DNA of 64,000 nucleotides from assembly GCA_021736305.1 (NCBI GenBank), contig JAIPGD010000001.1, positions 48,925-112,924 of the forward strand. Reading direction: 5' to 3'. Every line of letters begins with the position of its first letter. Positions within the stretch are counted from its first letter, which is position 1. Source of the stretch: Candidatus Izemoplasma sp. (GTDB lineage Bacteria; Bacillota_I; Bacilli_A; Izemoplasmatales; Hujiaoplasmataceae). The notes under the pieces are model-generated. The model had not been told where the DNA came from. It saw only the letters and a program-made list of their open reading frames with translations, and searched no databases. This document shows, in pieces, positions 9,445-18,773 of this stretch. A program made the position numbers and the translations under genes.

Positions 9445-10113
9445 ATGAGTTATTATGCGTTAGCAATCGATGGACCTGCAGGAGCGGGGAAATCAACAAT
9501 AGCGAAATTACTTGCAAAAAAATTAAATTACACGTATATTGATACTGGCGCAATGTATCGAGCTACAACTTACAAAGCTCTAAGCTTAGAAGTTGATCTT
9601 TCAACACCCGATAGTTTTGATTTTTTAGATGACACAGATTTTGTCTTTAAAAATGGCGAACTTTACATGGATAGCGTTAATATGACTAGTTTAAATCGCA
9701 CAAAAGAAGTATCAGATAATGTTTCATTAGTTGCTTCACATATACCTGTTCGCAACAAGTTAGTCGCTCTTCAACAAGAAATTGCAAAAGGTACAAATGT
9801 AGTAATGGATGGTAGAGATATTGGAACAGTTGTACTTAAAAACGCTGATCTAAAAGTGTTTTTAACTGCGACAGTAAAAGTAAGAGCTAAAAGACGTTAT
9901 GAAGAATTAAAAGCATTAGGAAGAGATATCACTTTAGAAGATATCGAAGATAAATTAAAAAAACGTGATTTATACGATTCAAACAGGGAATACAACCCTT
10001 TAAAAAAAGCTGAAGATGCGATAGAAATCGACACATCTGATAAAGATATATATCAGGTAGTTGATTTATTATATAAAAAATACACAAAGATAATTAATAA
10101 AGGAGAGTTTTAA
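9445..10113 (+). CDS. cmk: (d)CMP kinase
   Basis: LAIDGPAGAGKSTIAKLLAKKL, YIDTGAMYRA, DGRDIGTVV. Confidence 0.97.
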   Translation: MSYYALAIDGPAGAGKSTIAKLLAKKLNYTYIDTGAMYRATTYKALSLEVDLSTPDSFDFLDDTDFVFKNGELYMDSVNMTSLNRTKEVSDNVSLVASHIPVRNKLVALQQEIAKGTNVVMDGRDIGTVVLKNADLKVFLTATVKVRAKRRYEELKALGRDITLEDIEDKLKKRDLYDSNREYNPLKKAEDAIEIDTSDKDIYQVVDLLYKKYTKIINKGEF

Positions 10114-10114
10114 T

Positions 10115-11518
10115 ATGCAGGATAATACACCCAACTACACAAGTCCAACAAAACCTAGACCTGGATCAGTAGTGACTGGGACTGTAGTCAGAGTAACTGA
10201 TGAAGAGGTCTTAGTAGATATAGGTTATGTCACAGAAGGCGTTATCTACAAAGAACATTTAGCTTTAGATTCGATTGAGAGTGCTAAAGACACAATAAAT
10301 GAAGGAGATAAACTTAAGGTTAAGGTTGTTAAGTATATTAGAAACGATGAACAAACTGATTGGCCACTTTTATCCCGAAAAGATATATTGAGAAAAGAAC
10401 AAATTGATGAATTCAAAGACGAGCTAGAAGTAAATGGAAACTATGAATTTAAAGTTAAAAAAGCGGTAAAAGGCGGATTGTTACTAGATTATAAAGGAAT
10501 AGAAGTATTCTTACCAGATAGTTTAATTTTCTTAAGAGAAGAAGATGCAAAAAAAGAAGATTTAGTTAATACTAAAATCACAGCTCAATTAATCGAAAAG
10601 AAAACTGAGGGAAGAAATACTAACTTAATTGCTAACCGTAAACAAGTTGTATATGAAACAAATAAAGCTGAAAGAGAAGCTGAACTAGAACAACTTAAAG
10701 AAGGTCAAGTAGTGACTGTAACAATTGAAAAAATCAAAGATTTCGGTGCATTTGCAAAAATCACTGAACATATTGATGGATTAATTCATATTTCTGAAAT
10801 TTCTCATTATCATGTTAAAGATGTTACTAATTACCTTGAAGAAGGTCAAAGTGTTGAAGCTAAAATCATAAAAATAAAAGGCAATAGAGTAAGTTTATCT
10901 TTAAAAGCTTTAGAAGAAACGCCATGGGAAAAATTCCTTAAAAACTATAAAGTTGGCGATAAAGTTGAAGGAAAAATTGTTAGAAAAATGCAATTTGGAA
11001 TGTTGATTGAAGTTGAAAAAGAAGTTGTTGGTTTACTTAACCGTTTTGATTATTCATGGAACCCAAATGAAAATCTTGCTGGAGAAGTAGAAGTTGGCGA
11101 TACAATTGAAGTTGAAATCACCTCAATAAATAAAAAGAAAAAACAATTTTCAGTTTCTAAAAAACATTTAGAATATAATCCTTGGGCTGATTTAAAACTT
11201 AAAAAAGGTGAATTAGTTTCTGCAGAAGTTGTTCGCATTGAAGACAACGGCGCAGTTCTAAAAGTAGATGAAGTAGAAGGATTTTTACCAATTGGTGAAG
11301 TTTCTAGTGAACATATAACGAATTTAGAAAACGAACTTAAACCTGAAGATATAATTACTGTAGAAGTAAAAGATTTTAATCCAAAGAAATGGCACTTAGT
11401 TTTATCTAAAAAATCTGTCGAAGAAAAGAAAAATCGCGCAGTTTATGAAGATGAACTTAAAGAAAATGTTAGTGCTAATCAATCTTTAGAGGATTTATTC
11501 AAAAAATTTAAAAAATAA
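10115..11518 (+). CDS. rpsA: S1 RNA-binding repeat protein (30S ribosomal protein S1-like)
   Basis: Multiple S1 repeats (GTVVRVTDEEVLVDIGYVTEGVI; KIKDFGAFAKITEHIDGLIHISEIS); classic cmk-rpsA-der order. Confidence 0.92.
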   Translation: MQDNTPNYTSPTKPRPGSVVTGTVVRVTDEEVLVDIGYVTEGVIYKEHLALDSIESAKDTINEGDKLKVKVVKYIRNDEQTDWPLLSRKDILRKEQIDEFKDELEVNGNYEFKVKKAVKGGLLLDYKGIEVFLPDSLIFLREEDAKKEDLVNTKITAQLIEKKTEGRNTNLIANRKQVVYETNKAEREAELEQLKEGQVVTVTIEKIKDFGAFAKITEHIDGLIHISEISHYHVKDVTNYLEEGQSVEAKIIKIKGNRVSLSLKALEETPWEKFLKNYKVGDKVEGKIVRKMQFGMLIEVEKEVVGLLNRFDYSWNPNENLAGEVEVGDTIEVEITSINKKKKQFSVSKKHLEYNPWADLKLKKGELVSAEVVRIEDNGAVLKVDEVEGFLPIGEVSSEHITNLENELKPEDIITVEVKDFNPKKWHLVLSKKSVEEKKNRAVYEDELKENVSANQSLEDLFKKFKK

Positions 11519-11532
11519 AGTTAGGTGATACT

Positions 11533-12840
11533 ATGTTGCCAATTGTTGCGATAGTTGGAAGACCAAATGTAGGTAAATCAACCCTCTTTAATCGAATTGT
11601 TGAAAAACGAGTAGCGATTACAGATGATTTGCCAGGTGTGACTAGAGATCGAATCTATAGCAAGGCAACCTGGTTAAACAGAGAATTTAGAATTATTGAT
11701 ACAGGGGGCATCGAAATTTCCGATGCGCCTTTTTTAACTGAAATAAAAGCACAGGCTGAAATTGCAATTGAAGAAGCTGACGTAATAATTTTTACAGTAG
11801 ATGGAAAAGAAGGTTTATTACCTGGAGATACTGATATTATGGATATGCTTTATAATTCAAACAAACCGATAATTGTTGCAGTAAATAAAGTAGATAACCC
11901 AAAATATCAAGATGCTATCTATGATTTTTATGAACTAGGTGCTACTAGTGTGTTTAATGTTTCCTCAGTTCACGGAAGTGGAGTAGGGGATTTATTAGAT
12001 GAAGTAATAGCTCATTTTCCGATATCAACTGGGGAAAAATACGCAGAAACCGATATTAAATTATCTGTGATTGGTAGACCTAATGTTGGAAAATCATCTT
12101 TAACAAATTCAATTTTAGGGTATGAAAGAGTTATTGTATCTGAAATTGAAGGAACAACTACAGATTCAATTGATACTGAATTTACTTTAGATGATCAAAA
12201 CTATGTAATTATTGATACTGCTGGAATGAAAAAACGCGGTAAAATTTACGAAAATCTTGATCGCTATGCAAATTTAAGAGCAATGCAAGCAATTGATCGT
12301 TCTGATGTTTGTTTATTACTATTAGATGCAAGTACGGGAATTAGACAGTTAGATAAAAATATTGCTGGATATGCAATTGAAAATAAAAAAGCATTAATAG
12401 TCGTTTTAAATAAATGGGATTTAATCGAAAGAGATCAATATACAATGAAATCTTGGGAAGAATTAATTAGAAGTGAATTTAAATTCTTAAAATATATTCC
12501 GATTGTTTATCTATCCGCAAAAACAAAATCAAGATTAAAAACGCTTTTTCCGATTATAAATCAAAGCTATAACAACTATTCAAAAAGAGTATCAACTAGT
12601 TTATTAAATGAAACAATTCAAGATGCAATGCTTTTAAATCCGCCTAAACAATATAAACAAAGAGTATTGAAGGTATATTATGCAACACAAGTAAAAACAA
12701 AATGTCCAACATTTGTACTTTTTGTAAACGATATTAATTGTCTACATTTCTCTTATTATAGATATTTAGAAAATAAATTAAGGGAAAATTTTGACTTTTT
12801 TGGGACTCCAATAAGCATAATATTAAGAAATCGGAAGTAA
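11533..12840 (+). CDS. der: Ribosome biogenesis GTPase Der (EngA)
   Basis: Two tandem G domains: VGRPNVGKSTLFNRI and IGRPNVGKSSLTNSILG. Confidence 0.97.
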   Translation: MLPIVAIVGRPNVGKSTLFNRIVEKRVAITDDLPGVTRDRIYSKATWLNREFRIIDTGGIEISDAPFLTEIKAQAEIAIEEADVIIFTVDGKEGLLPGDTDIMDMLYNSNKPIIVAVNKVDNPKYQDAIYDFYELGATSVFNVSSVHGSGVGDLLDEVIAHFPISTGEKYAETDIKLSVIGRPNVGKSSLTNSILGYERVIVSEIEGTTTDSIDTEFTLDDQNYVIIDTAGMKKRGKIYENLDRYANLRAMQAIDRSDVCLLLLDASTGIRQLDKNIAGYAIENKKALIVVLNKWDLIERDQYTMKSWEELIRSEFKFLKYIPIVYLSAKTKSRLKTLFPIINQSYNNYSKRVSTSLLNETIQDAMLLNPPKQYKQRVLKVYYATQVKTKCPTFVLFVNDINCLHFSYYRYLENKLRENFDFFGTPISIILRNRK

Positions 12841-12944
12841 AAACACTAAAAAACAGTAAAAAATTAAGTTAAATTGGCTAAATGCCTTGTTTTTTAGAAA
12901 ATATTCTTATATAATAAGGTTATATTTTTAAAGGAGGAATTTAA

Positions 12945-13217
12945 ATGAATAAATCAGAATTAGTTTCAAGAATCGCAGATTTATCAGAATTATCAAAAAA
13001 AGATGCAGAAAAAGCTTTAAACTCAACTGTTTTAGCAATTGAAGAAGCATTAGTTCAAGGTGAAAAAGTTGTTTTAACTGGGTTTGGAACATTTAACGTA
13101 AAACTTAGAAAAGCAAGAAAAGGTCACGATCCAAGAACTGGAGAAGAAATTCATATTCCATCTCTAAAAGCCCCTACTTTTAAAGCAGGTAAAGTACTTA
13201 AAGAAAAAGTTAGATAA
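12945..13217 (+). CDS. hup: HU family DNA-binding protein
   Basis: MNKSELVSRIADLSELSKKDAEKAL; GFGTFNVKLRKARKGHDPRTGEEI. Confidence 0.95.
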   Translation: MNKSELVSRIADLSELSKKDAEKALNSTVLAIEEALVQGEKVVLTGFGTFNVKLRKARKGHDPRTGEEIHIPSLKAPTFKAGKVLKEKVR

Positions 13218-13225
13218 CATAAAAA

Positions 13226-13260
13226 AAATCGCTATGGAAAATTCCATAGCTTTTTTTTAT
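13226..13260 (+). terminator. Intrinsic terminator after hup
   Basis: GCTATGGAAAATTCCATAGCTTTTTTTT. Confidence 0.8.
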
Positions 13261-13268
13261 GTATTTTT

Positions 13269-14294
13269 TTATACTAAATTTGATGAATATATCAAAAATG
13301 GAATTAAATTATTTAAAAAATGTATAGCGATAACTACATAGATGTTTCTGCCGGATAGAAAATAAATGTAACTAAATGACAAACCCATAAATGCATAAGG
13401 TATAATTTGGATATAATCACCATAAGAGATAACATGCATCAAAGCAAAAATTAAACCTGAAAGAATGATTGCCCCAATATCTCCAATTAATGGTCTAATG
13501 AAACCATAGATAGATTTTCTAAATACAGTTTCTTCAACTATAGGAGTAAATACAGTTAATAACAAAAATAACATAACTATATTTAATGTGTTTTTAGTGA
13601 AAAGAGATTGAATAGTTTGTTCATTTTGACTAGTATCAGATACACCAAGATATTCCAATATAATATTTGCAAAAATCATAGATGCATAAACTAAAACAAA
13701 ACCAGCAATTATGTAACCGAAATATTTTTTTGGATTATTCCTAAAGGCAATAAAATTATTATAAAAGTTTTTCTTATTAACAACAAACAATAATAAAGCT
13801 ACTACAATAGTTGATATTAAATTTAATCCAATAATAACAGTATTAGTTAAAGGAATAATTTCAGTTTGATTTATGTATAAAACCTCGGATTCAGGTGAAT
13901 ATTCTTCATCAATATTTACAGTGTCACCAATTCCTAAATCTTCAACAACTATATATTCTTGTTTGAATAGTTCATCGTTGTAATCATAAAACTCTAGCCG
14001 GTAATATACATTATCAAAATGTCTATCGGTATTATTAGTAACAGTTCCTGTATAGTGGATAATATATTGTTCATCTTCGTTTATAACAACTTGCCAAGAA
14101 AGATCTTCTTGGACTAAATCAGAATAGTTTTTTTCTTGTGAAATCTGTAATTGAGCGCTAATTAAAGTAGCGATTAATGTAAAAACAACATAAACAATTA
14201 AAATGATTCCATTAGTTTTGTTTTCATTTACTATATCTTGAAAATCATTTTCACTTGATGGATTATCTTCATAAAATAGGTCATCATTTTGCAT
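13269..14294 (-). CDS. CPBP-family intramembrane (CAAX-type) protease
   Basis: VEETVFRKSIYGF (EExxxR), FALMHV, IAIHFLNNLIPF; multiple TM helices. Confidence 0.88.
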   Translation of the reverse strand: MQNDDLFYEDNPSSENDFQDIVNENKTNGIILIVYVVFTLIATLISAQLQISQEKNYSDLVQEDLSWQVVINEDEQYIIHYTGTVTNNTDRHFDNVYYRLEFYDYNDELFKQEYIVVEDLGIGDTVNIDEEYSPESEVLYINQTEIIPLTNTVIIGLNLISTIVVALLLFVVNKKNFYNNFIAFRNNPKKYFGYIIAGFVLVYASMIFANIILEYLGVSDTSQNEQTIQSLFTKNTLNIVMLFLLLTVFTPIVEETVFRKSIYGFIRPLIGDIGAIILSGLIFALMHVISYGDYIQIIPYAFMGLSFSYIYFLSGRNIYVVIAIHFLNNLIPFLIYSSNLV

Positions 14295-14370
14295 AAATTC
14301 ACCTCATTAATAGTATTATAACTTATTGTAAAAAAAAAGTATAGACCCTTCTAAATATATCTTAAGTCAA

Positions 14371-14398
14371 TTGACAATCTAACTAATTAAAGTATAAT
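14371..14398 (+). promoter_or_regulatory. SigA-type promoter upstream of rdgB leader
   Basis: TTGACA-16 nt-TATAAT. Confidence 0.8.
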
Positions 14399-14421
14399 AT
14401 TACTATAGAAGGACAGTAAAT

Positions 14422-14520
14422 ATGAAAAAAGATTTTCTAGTTAAAAATACTTTAAAAACAATGAACAGAATGATTATATTTTGTGATTTTTTATGGAAGG
14501 AGCAAAATAAGTTAAGATAA
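14422..14520 (+). CDS. Possible 32-aa leader/small ORF upstream of rdgB
   Basis: GAAGGACAGTAAATATG; MKKDFLVKNTLKTMNRMIIFCDFLWKEQNKLR*, stop lies in the loop of the following hairpin. Confidence 0.4.
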   Translation: MKKDFLVKNTLKTMNRMIIFCDFLWKEQNKLR

Positions 14521-14535
14521 TTCTTAACTTTTTTT
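14509..14535 (+). terminator. Terminator-like hairpin in rdgB 5' leader
   Basis: AAGTTAAG-ATAATT-CTTAACTT followed by T-tract. Confidence 0.6.
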
Positions 14536-14544
14536 CTAATTGCG

Positions 14545-15135
14545 ATGAAAGAAATTGTTATAGCAAGTGATAATATAAATAAAATTAAAGAGTATCAACA
14601 TAAACTTAAGAGTTATAAATTAATCCCTTACAAAGAATTGATTAATATCGACCCAATTCCTGAAACTGGTAAAACTTTTAGAGAGAATGCTTATTTAAAA
14701 GCCGCTACACTAGCAAAACTATTAAATAAGCCATGTATTGGTGATGATTCAGGTTTAGTTGTCGAAGCTTTGCCAAACCTCCTAGGAATACATTCTAAAC
14801 GCTTTTCTAAAGCAGAAACTGCTTCAAGCAACAATGAATTACTCTTAGAAAAACTAAAAAATAAAAAAAGTAGAAATGCAAAATTTATAACGGTGATTTG
14901 TTTGTATATCCCCGGATTGGAACCATTTTATTATCAAGGTGAATTAATCGGAGAAATAGTTGATAAACCGAGAGGAAAAAATGGTTTCGGATATGATCCG
15001 TTATTTTATATTAAAGATAAAAACAAAACATTAGCTGAACTTACTTTAACTGAGAAAAATAAAATCTCACATAGAGGGAAAGCTATAGATAAACTAAAAA
15101 AGGATTTAGACAATGAAAATATTGATTTTTTCTGA
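14545..15135 (+). CDS. rdgB: RdgB/HAM1 non-canonical purine NTP pyrophosphatase
   Basis: EIVIASDNINKIKEYQ; FRENAYLKA; GDDSGLVVEAL; GKNGFGYDPLFY; SHRGKAI. Confidence 0.95.
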   Translation: MKEIVIASDNINKIKEYQHKLKSYKLIPYKELINIDPIPETGKTFRENAYLKAATLAKLLNKPCIGDDSGLVVEALPNLLGIHSKRFSKAETASSNNELLLEKLKNKKSRNAKFITVICLYIPGLEPFYYQGELIGEIVDKPRGKNGFGYDPLFYIKDKNKTLAELTLTEKNKISHRGKAIDKLKKDLDNENIDFF

Positions 15136-15622
15136 TAGCCATCAAGATAAAAACGCTATAAAAAAAATGCTTAATCATGAAGGAAAAGTAGATAAGATTT
15201 ATTGCGCTGGGGATTCGGGTTTATCAATAGAAGAATTAGATGAGCTCAAAATAATCAGTGTGAAAGGTAATTATCCTTTTGCGCCTAAACTACCAAATGA
15301 AAAAATAATTAAAATCGGAACATATAAAGCCCTTGTAACCCATGGCCACAAATACTATGTAAAATTTGGCCTTAATCGCTTATTTAAAAAAACGTTAAAA
15401 ATAAAAGTCGATATGGTAATTTTTGGACATACTCACCAAATTCATTTAGAAAAAACAAAAAAACTTATAATGTTAAACCCTGGGGCTCTATCATATTCAC
15501 GTTCTCATAGTTATCCAAGTTATGCTAGAGTGTTTGTTGAAGGTAGTGAAATAATGATTGAGATTGTAAACTTGCTTGATTTTACAATTGTAAAATCAAT
15601 TAAGAAGGCAGATGATGAATGA
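15113..15622 (+). CDS. YfcE/MJ0936-type metallophosphoesterase
   Basis: MKILIFSDSHQD; YCAGDSG; KGNYP; VTHGHKYYV; FGHTHQ; NPGAL. Confidence 0.93.
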   Translation: MKILIFSDSHQDKNAIKKMLNHEGKVDKIYCAGDSGLSIEELDELKIISVKGNYPFAPKLPNEKIIKIGTYKALVTHGHKYYVKFGLNRLFKKTLKIKVDMVIFGHTHQIHLEKTKKLIMLNPGALSYSRSHSYPSYARVFVEGSEIMIEIVNLLDFTIVKSIKKADDE

Positions 15623-18332
15623 TTATAATTTAGAAACTTTAACTACAAAAAAATTATTATTAGAAGTATTTCCTAATAATTCTTTTTCTATGGATAAATT
15701 AAATGATATTGTTCAAGATTTAGTAAAAAATGAAATGTTTGACCAAGCAATTAAATTACTAAAAGAATTTAAAGAAAAAGCCAATTTAAAAACTCAAAAG
15801 GATATGTTGAAACTTCATAACTTATATATTGATATATTCTTAATCACTGAAGATTATAAATCATTACTAAATATATTAAAGTCTCGTGAAAAATATCTTT
15901 TGGAAAACAAGGATTTTCTCTATCAAAATTTTTATTTAGCTATTTGTTATGAAGGCTTAGAAGAGTTAAATAAAGCTATAGAAACATTAGAATCAATTCC
16001 TGAAAATATCTCTTGTAAAAATTTAACTAATAAGTATTTAAAACTAGCGCTATTATATCTTGAACTTGATCAAATTAATAAAGCTCAGTCTGCATATAAA
16101 TTAGCTTTAAAATTTGATAAGGACAAAAAAAATGATATATTTTTGCTTGTTGAATCTGATTTAGCGTATGCAAAAGGTGATTACCAAGAGGCACTTATAT
16201 ATTATGAAGATTTTTTCATTCAAACAAAGAGAAAATATTCTTACCTAAATCGTTTTATTAAAATAAATTTACAATTAAATCAATTAGATGATGCTTATTC
16301 GTTTTATAAGACTTATAAAGACAAAATAAAACAACAAGTTTCTCTTAATAGTAAGATATGTTTTTTTAAAGCAGCTTTACCTTTATTAAGCCAAATCAAT
16401 AAAGGCGAGTATCAAGAAGTTAACAACTATTTAAGTGATTTAATCAATCAAAAGCCTCTAGAAATGGATGAATTTAATGATTATAATCTAATATTAAAAA
16501 ATGTTAAAAGAAATAAAACATATTATAAATCAAGAGAAATAATTCGCGATTTATTTATTGATTTATCAGAAACAAAGCGTTTTGAAAAATTATGTTATGT
16601 AAAAATCATTGATGGTTTAGTCCATCTTTTACACTTCAATAAAAGTCTGTTGTTTGAAAAAAAAGTTGAAGAAGATTATTTGCTTTTTAATGATTTAAAA
16701 TATGATAAATTCTTAAAAACATATAAAGCAACTGAAGTAAATGATTTAATATTTTTAAATGATAAAGTTGATTATATATTTGTTGAGAAAATAAAGGAAA
16801 AAGAATTTATTGTAACCTACATAAATGAAGATAATTTTTCTTTGGCAAAGAAGTTCACTATATTAGCTAGTGATTTATTAAAAAATAATTTAAATGAATT
16901 TACAATAAAGGCTGAACAAAACAAATATATTAAAAACACTAAAAAACTACTTAATCATGATGAATTAGCATTACTTAAAATAAGTAATAACTTCGTATAT
17001 TTTTTAAATGATTATGCAAAAGAACTTTTTCTTCAAAAAAAGGATTTTATCAATTTTGATGTGTTTCAAAATAAACTTGATGAAATCGTATATTTAGATG
17101 AATTGCTAGGCAAATCAAAAGTTGACATATCTTTCAATAAAAAACCAATTAAATTACAGATAGAGAAGGATCAGTATGATTTGTATATATTAGCTAAAGC
17201 AAAAACAAATCAAAATAACACTATAACACTTGATACTCTAAGTTTAAATAATCAAGAAAGTATTATTTTATTATCGTTAAATGATTATTTAGATTATATC
17301 AATGTTAATAGCTATATAGATTATTTAAAACTTAAAAATAATATTAAAGGTTTCATAAAAAAACAAGCTAATCGTCATTTAAAAAATATAATTCCAAATG
17401 GTGAACAATTAATTTATTTCCATTTAGATACAAATGATAAACGAGTAGCCGAAAGAATATCAAAACAAGTAGTAGCTGAATTTTTGGATGTAGATATTAG
17501 AGTTGTTTATACAAAATTCAATAAACCCATTACTGAATTAGACAAACACTTAAAAAACTTAATAGCATTTAGTACTAAAGAAGAGAATATTATTTTAACA
17601 GATAAAGATTATAAATTAAACAAAGAAAAAGATAGGTTATATCATGAATTGGTGAAAAAATTTATTAATGAAAAACAAATTGATTTAAAATACGCTTTAG
17701 TGAAAAACTGGGAGACAGACAAACTTTGTTTCTTCGATATTGATATTAATGAAATAGAGTTATTGAAAGATAAAAAAAGACTAACAAATTTAATAAAAAG
17801 ATATGAACTAGGTATTTTATATGATCGTTTAATCATAAATCAATTAATCAATGATTTAAAATATTCAAACATTAAGACAAAAATTATTGTTCCAATAAGC
17901 AAATCATCATTTGAATCTAAAAAAGCACTTAATTATCTATTAAAGCGTTTAGAAATAATAAAGAGTAATGTCATTATTTTTAAACTTAGATTTAATGATT
18001 ATTTGTTAATTGATGATAATTTAAAAGAATATCTAAAGACAAAAGATATTAATCTTTGTTTTTATGATATTTTTAGTGAAATGAAAATAGATCAAATGTA
18101 TTTCTTAGACGATGCTAAATATCTCATGATTAATCCAAAAGAATACAATAATAAGTTTATAAAAACAATAAATGATATGCTTGTAGTATCTAAAAAGGCT
18201 ATTATATATGATCATCAAAACGAATCACTTATTAAAAGTGATTTGAAAAACAAAGGAATCTTTTATATTAAAGGAAGTTTTGCTGGAGAAGTCAAAGATA
18301 AAAGCGTATTTAAGAAAAAAAATCAAAATTGA
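15612..18332 (+). CDS. TPR protein with a C-terminal region resembling degenerate GGDEF-EAL domains
   Basis: N-terminal TPR-like helices (ALLYLELDQINKAQSAYKLALKFD...). C-terminus colinear by eye with GGDEF (NIIPNGEQLIYFHLDTND for LGGDEF) and EAL (TKIIVPISKSSF; KGIFYIKGSFAGE for the terminal QGYLFGKP). Confidence 0.6.
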   Translation: MMNDYNLETLTTKKLLLEVFPNNSFSMDKLNDIVQDLVKNEMFDQAIKLLKEFKEKANLKTQKDMLKLHNLYIDIFLITEDYKSLLNILKSREKYLLENKDFLYQNFYLAICYEGLEELNKAIETLESIPENISCKNLTNKYLKLALLYLELDQINKAQSAYKLALKFDKDKKNDIFLLVESDLAYAKGDYQEALIYYEDFFIQTKRKYSYLNRFIKINLQLNQLDDAYSFYKTYKDKIKQQVSLNSKICFFKAALPLLSQINKGEYQEVNNYLSDLINQKPLEMDEFNDYNLILKNVKRNKTYYKSREIIRDLFIDLSETKRFEKLCYVKIIDGLVHLLHFNKSLLFEKKVEEDYLLFNDLKYDKFLKTYKATEVNDLIFLNDKVDYIFVEKIKEKEFIVTYINEDNFSLAKKFTILASDLLKNNLNEFTIKAEQNKYIKNTKKLLNHDELALLKISNNFVYFLNDYAKELFLQKKDFINFDVFQNKLDEIVYLDELLGKSKVDISFNKKPIKLQIEKDQYDLYILAKAKTNQNNTITLDTLSLNNQESIILLSLNDYLDYINVNSYIDYLKLKNNIKGFIKKQANRHLKNIIPNGEQLIYFHLDTNDKRVAERISKQVVAEFLDVDIRVVYTKFNKPITELDKHLKNLIAFSTKEENIILTDKDYKLNKEKDRLYHELVKKFINEKQIDLKYALVKNWETDKLCFFDIDINEIELLKDKKRLTNLIKRYELGILYDRLIINQLINDLKYSNIKTKIIVPISKSSFESKKALNYLLKRLEIIKSNVIIFKLRFNDYLLIDDNLKEYLKTKDINLCFYDIFSEMKIDQMYFLDDAKYLMINPKEYNNKFIKTINDMLVVSKKAIIYDHQNESLIKSDLKNKGIFYIKGSFAGEVKDKSVFKKKNQN

Positions 18333-18392
18333 ATGTATGCATTAATTAAATATTTATGGTAAAATATTTAAGTTAAGAGGAGTTATATATAT

Positions 18393-18773
18393 ATGGATAA
18401 ACAATTGTTTAGAGAAGAACTTGTTAAATTACTTTACACTTCAACCTTAAATCCTGATATTAATCTGACTGATTACACCGAAGAAATCAAAGAAATATAT
18501 ATTGATGTTAAAAGTCATTTATCAGAAATTGATGAGTTTATTGAAGCAAACTTAGAAAATTGGAGTCTTAATCGCTTAAATTACGTTGATTTGGCTATTA
18601 TTAGGTATGCTGTCTATGAACTAATGTATCTTAATCACCCCAAAGAAATTGTAATGAATGAAGCAGTTGAACTTACAAAAAAATATTCTAATCTAGATGA
18701 TGATAAAGCAAGGAAGTTTAATAACAGATTACTACAAAATATTGTTGATGCATTAGGAGAAAAAGATGCCTAG
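18393..18773 (+). CDS. nusB: Transcription antitermination factor NusB
   Basis: Size, IDEFIEANLENWSLNRLNYVDLAIIRYAVYELMY, and position before xseA. Confidence 0.93.
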   Translation: MDKQLFREELVKLLYTSTLNPDINLTDYTEEIKEIYIDVKSHLSEIDEFIEANLENWSLNRLNYVDLAIIRYAVYELMYLNHPKEIVMNEAVELTKKYSNLDDDKARKFNNRLLQNIVDALGEKDA

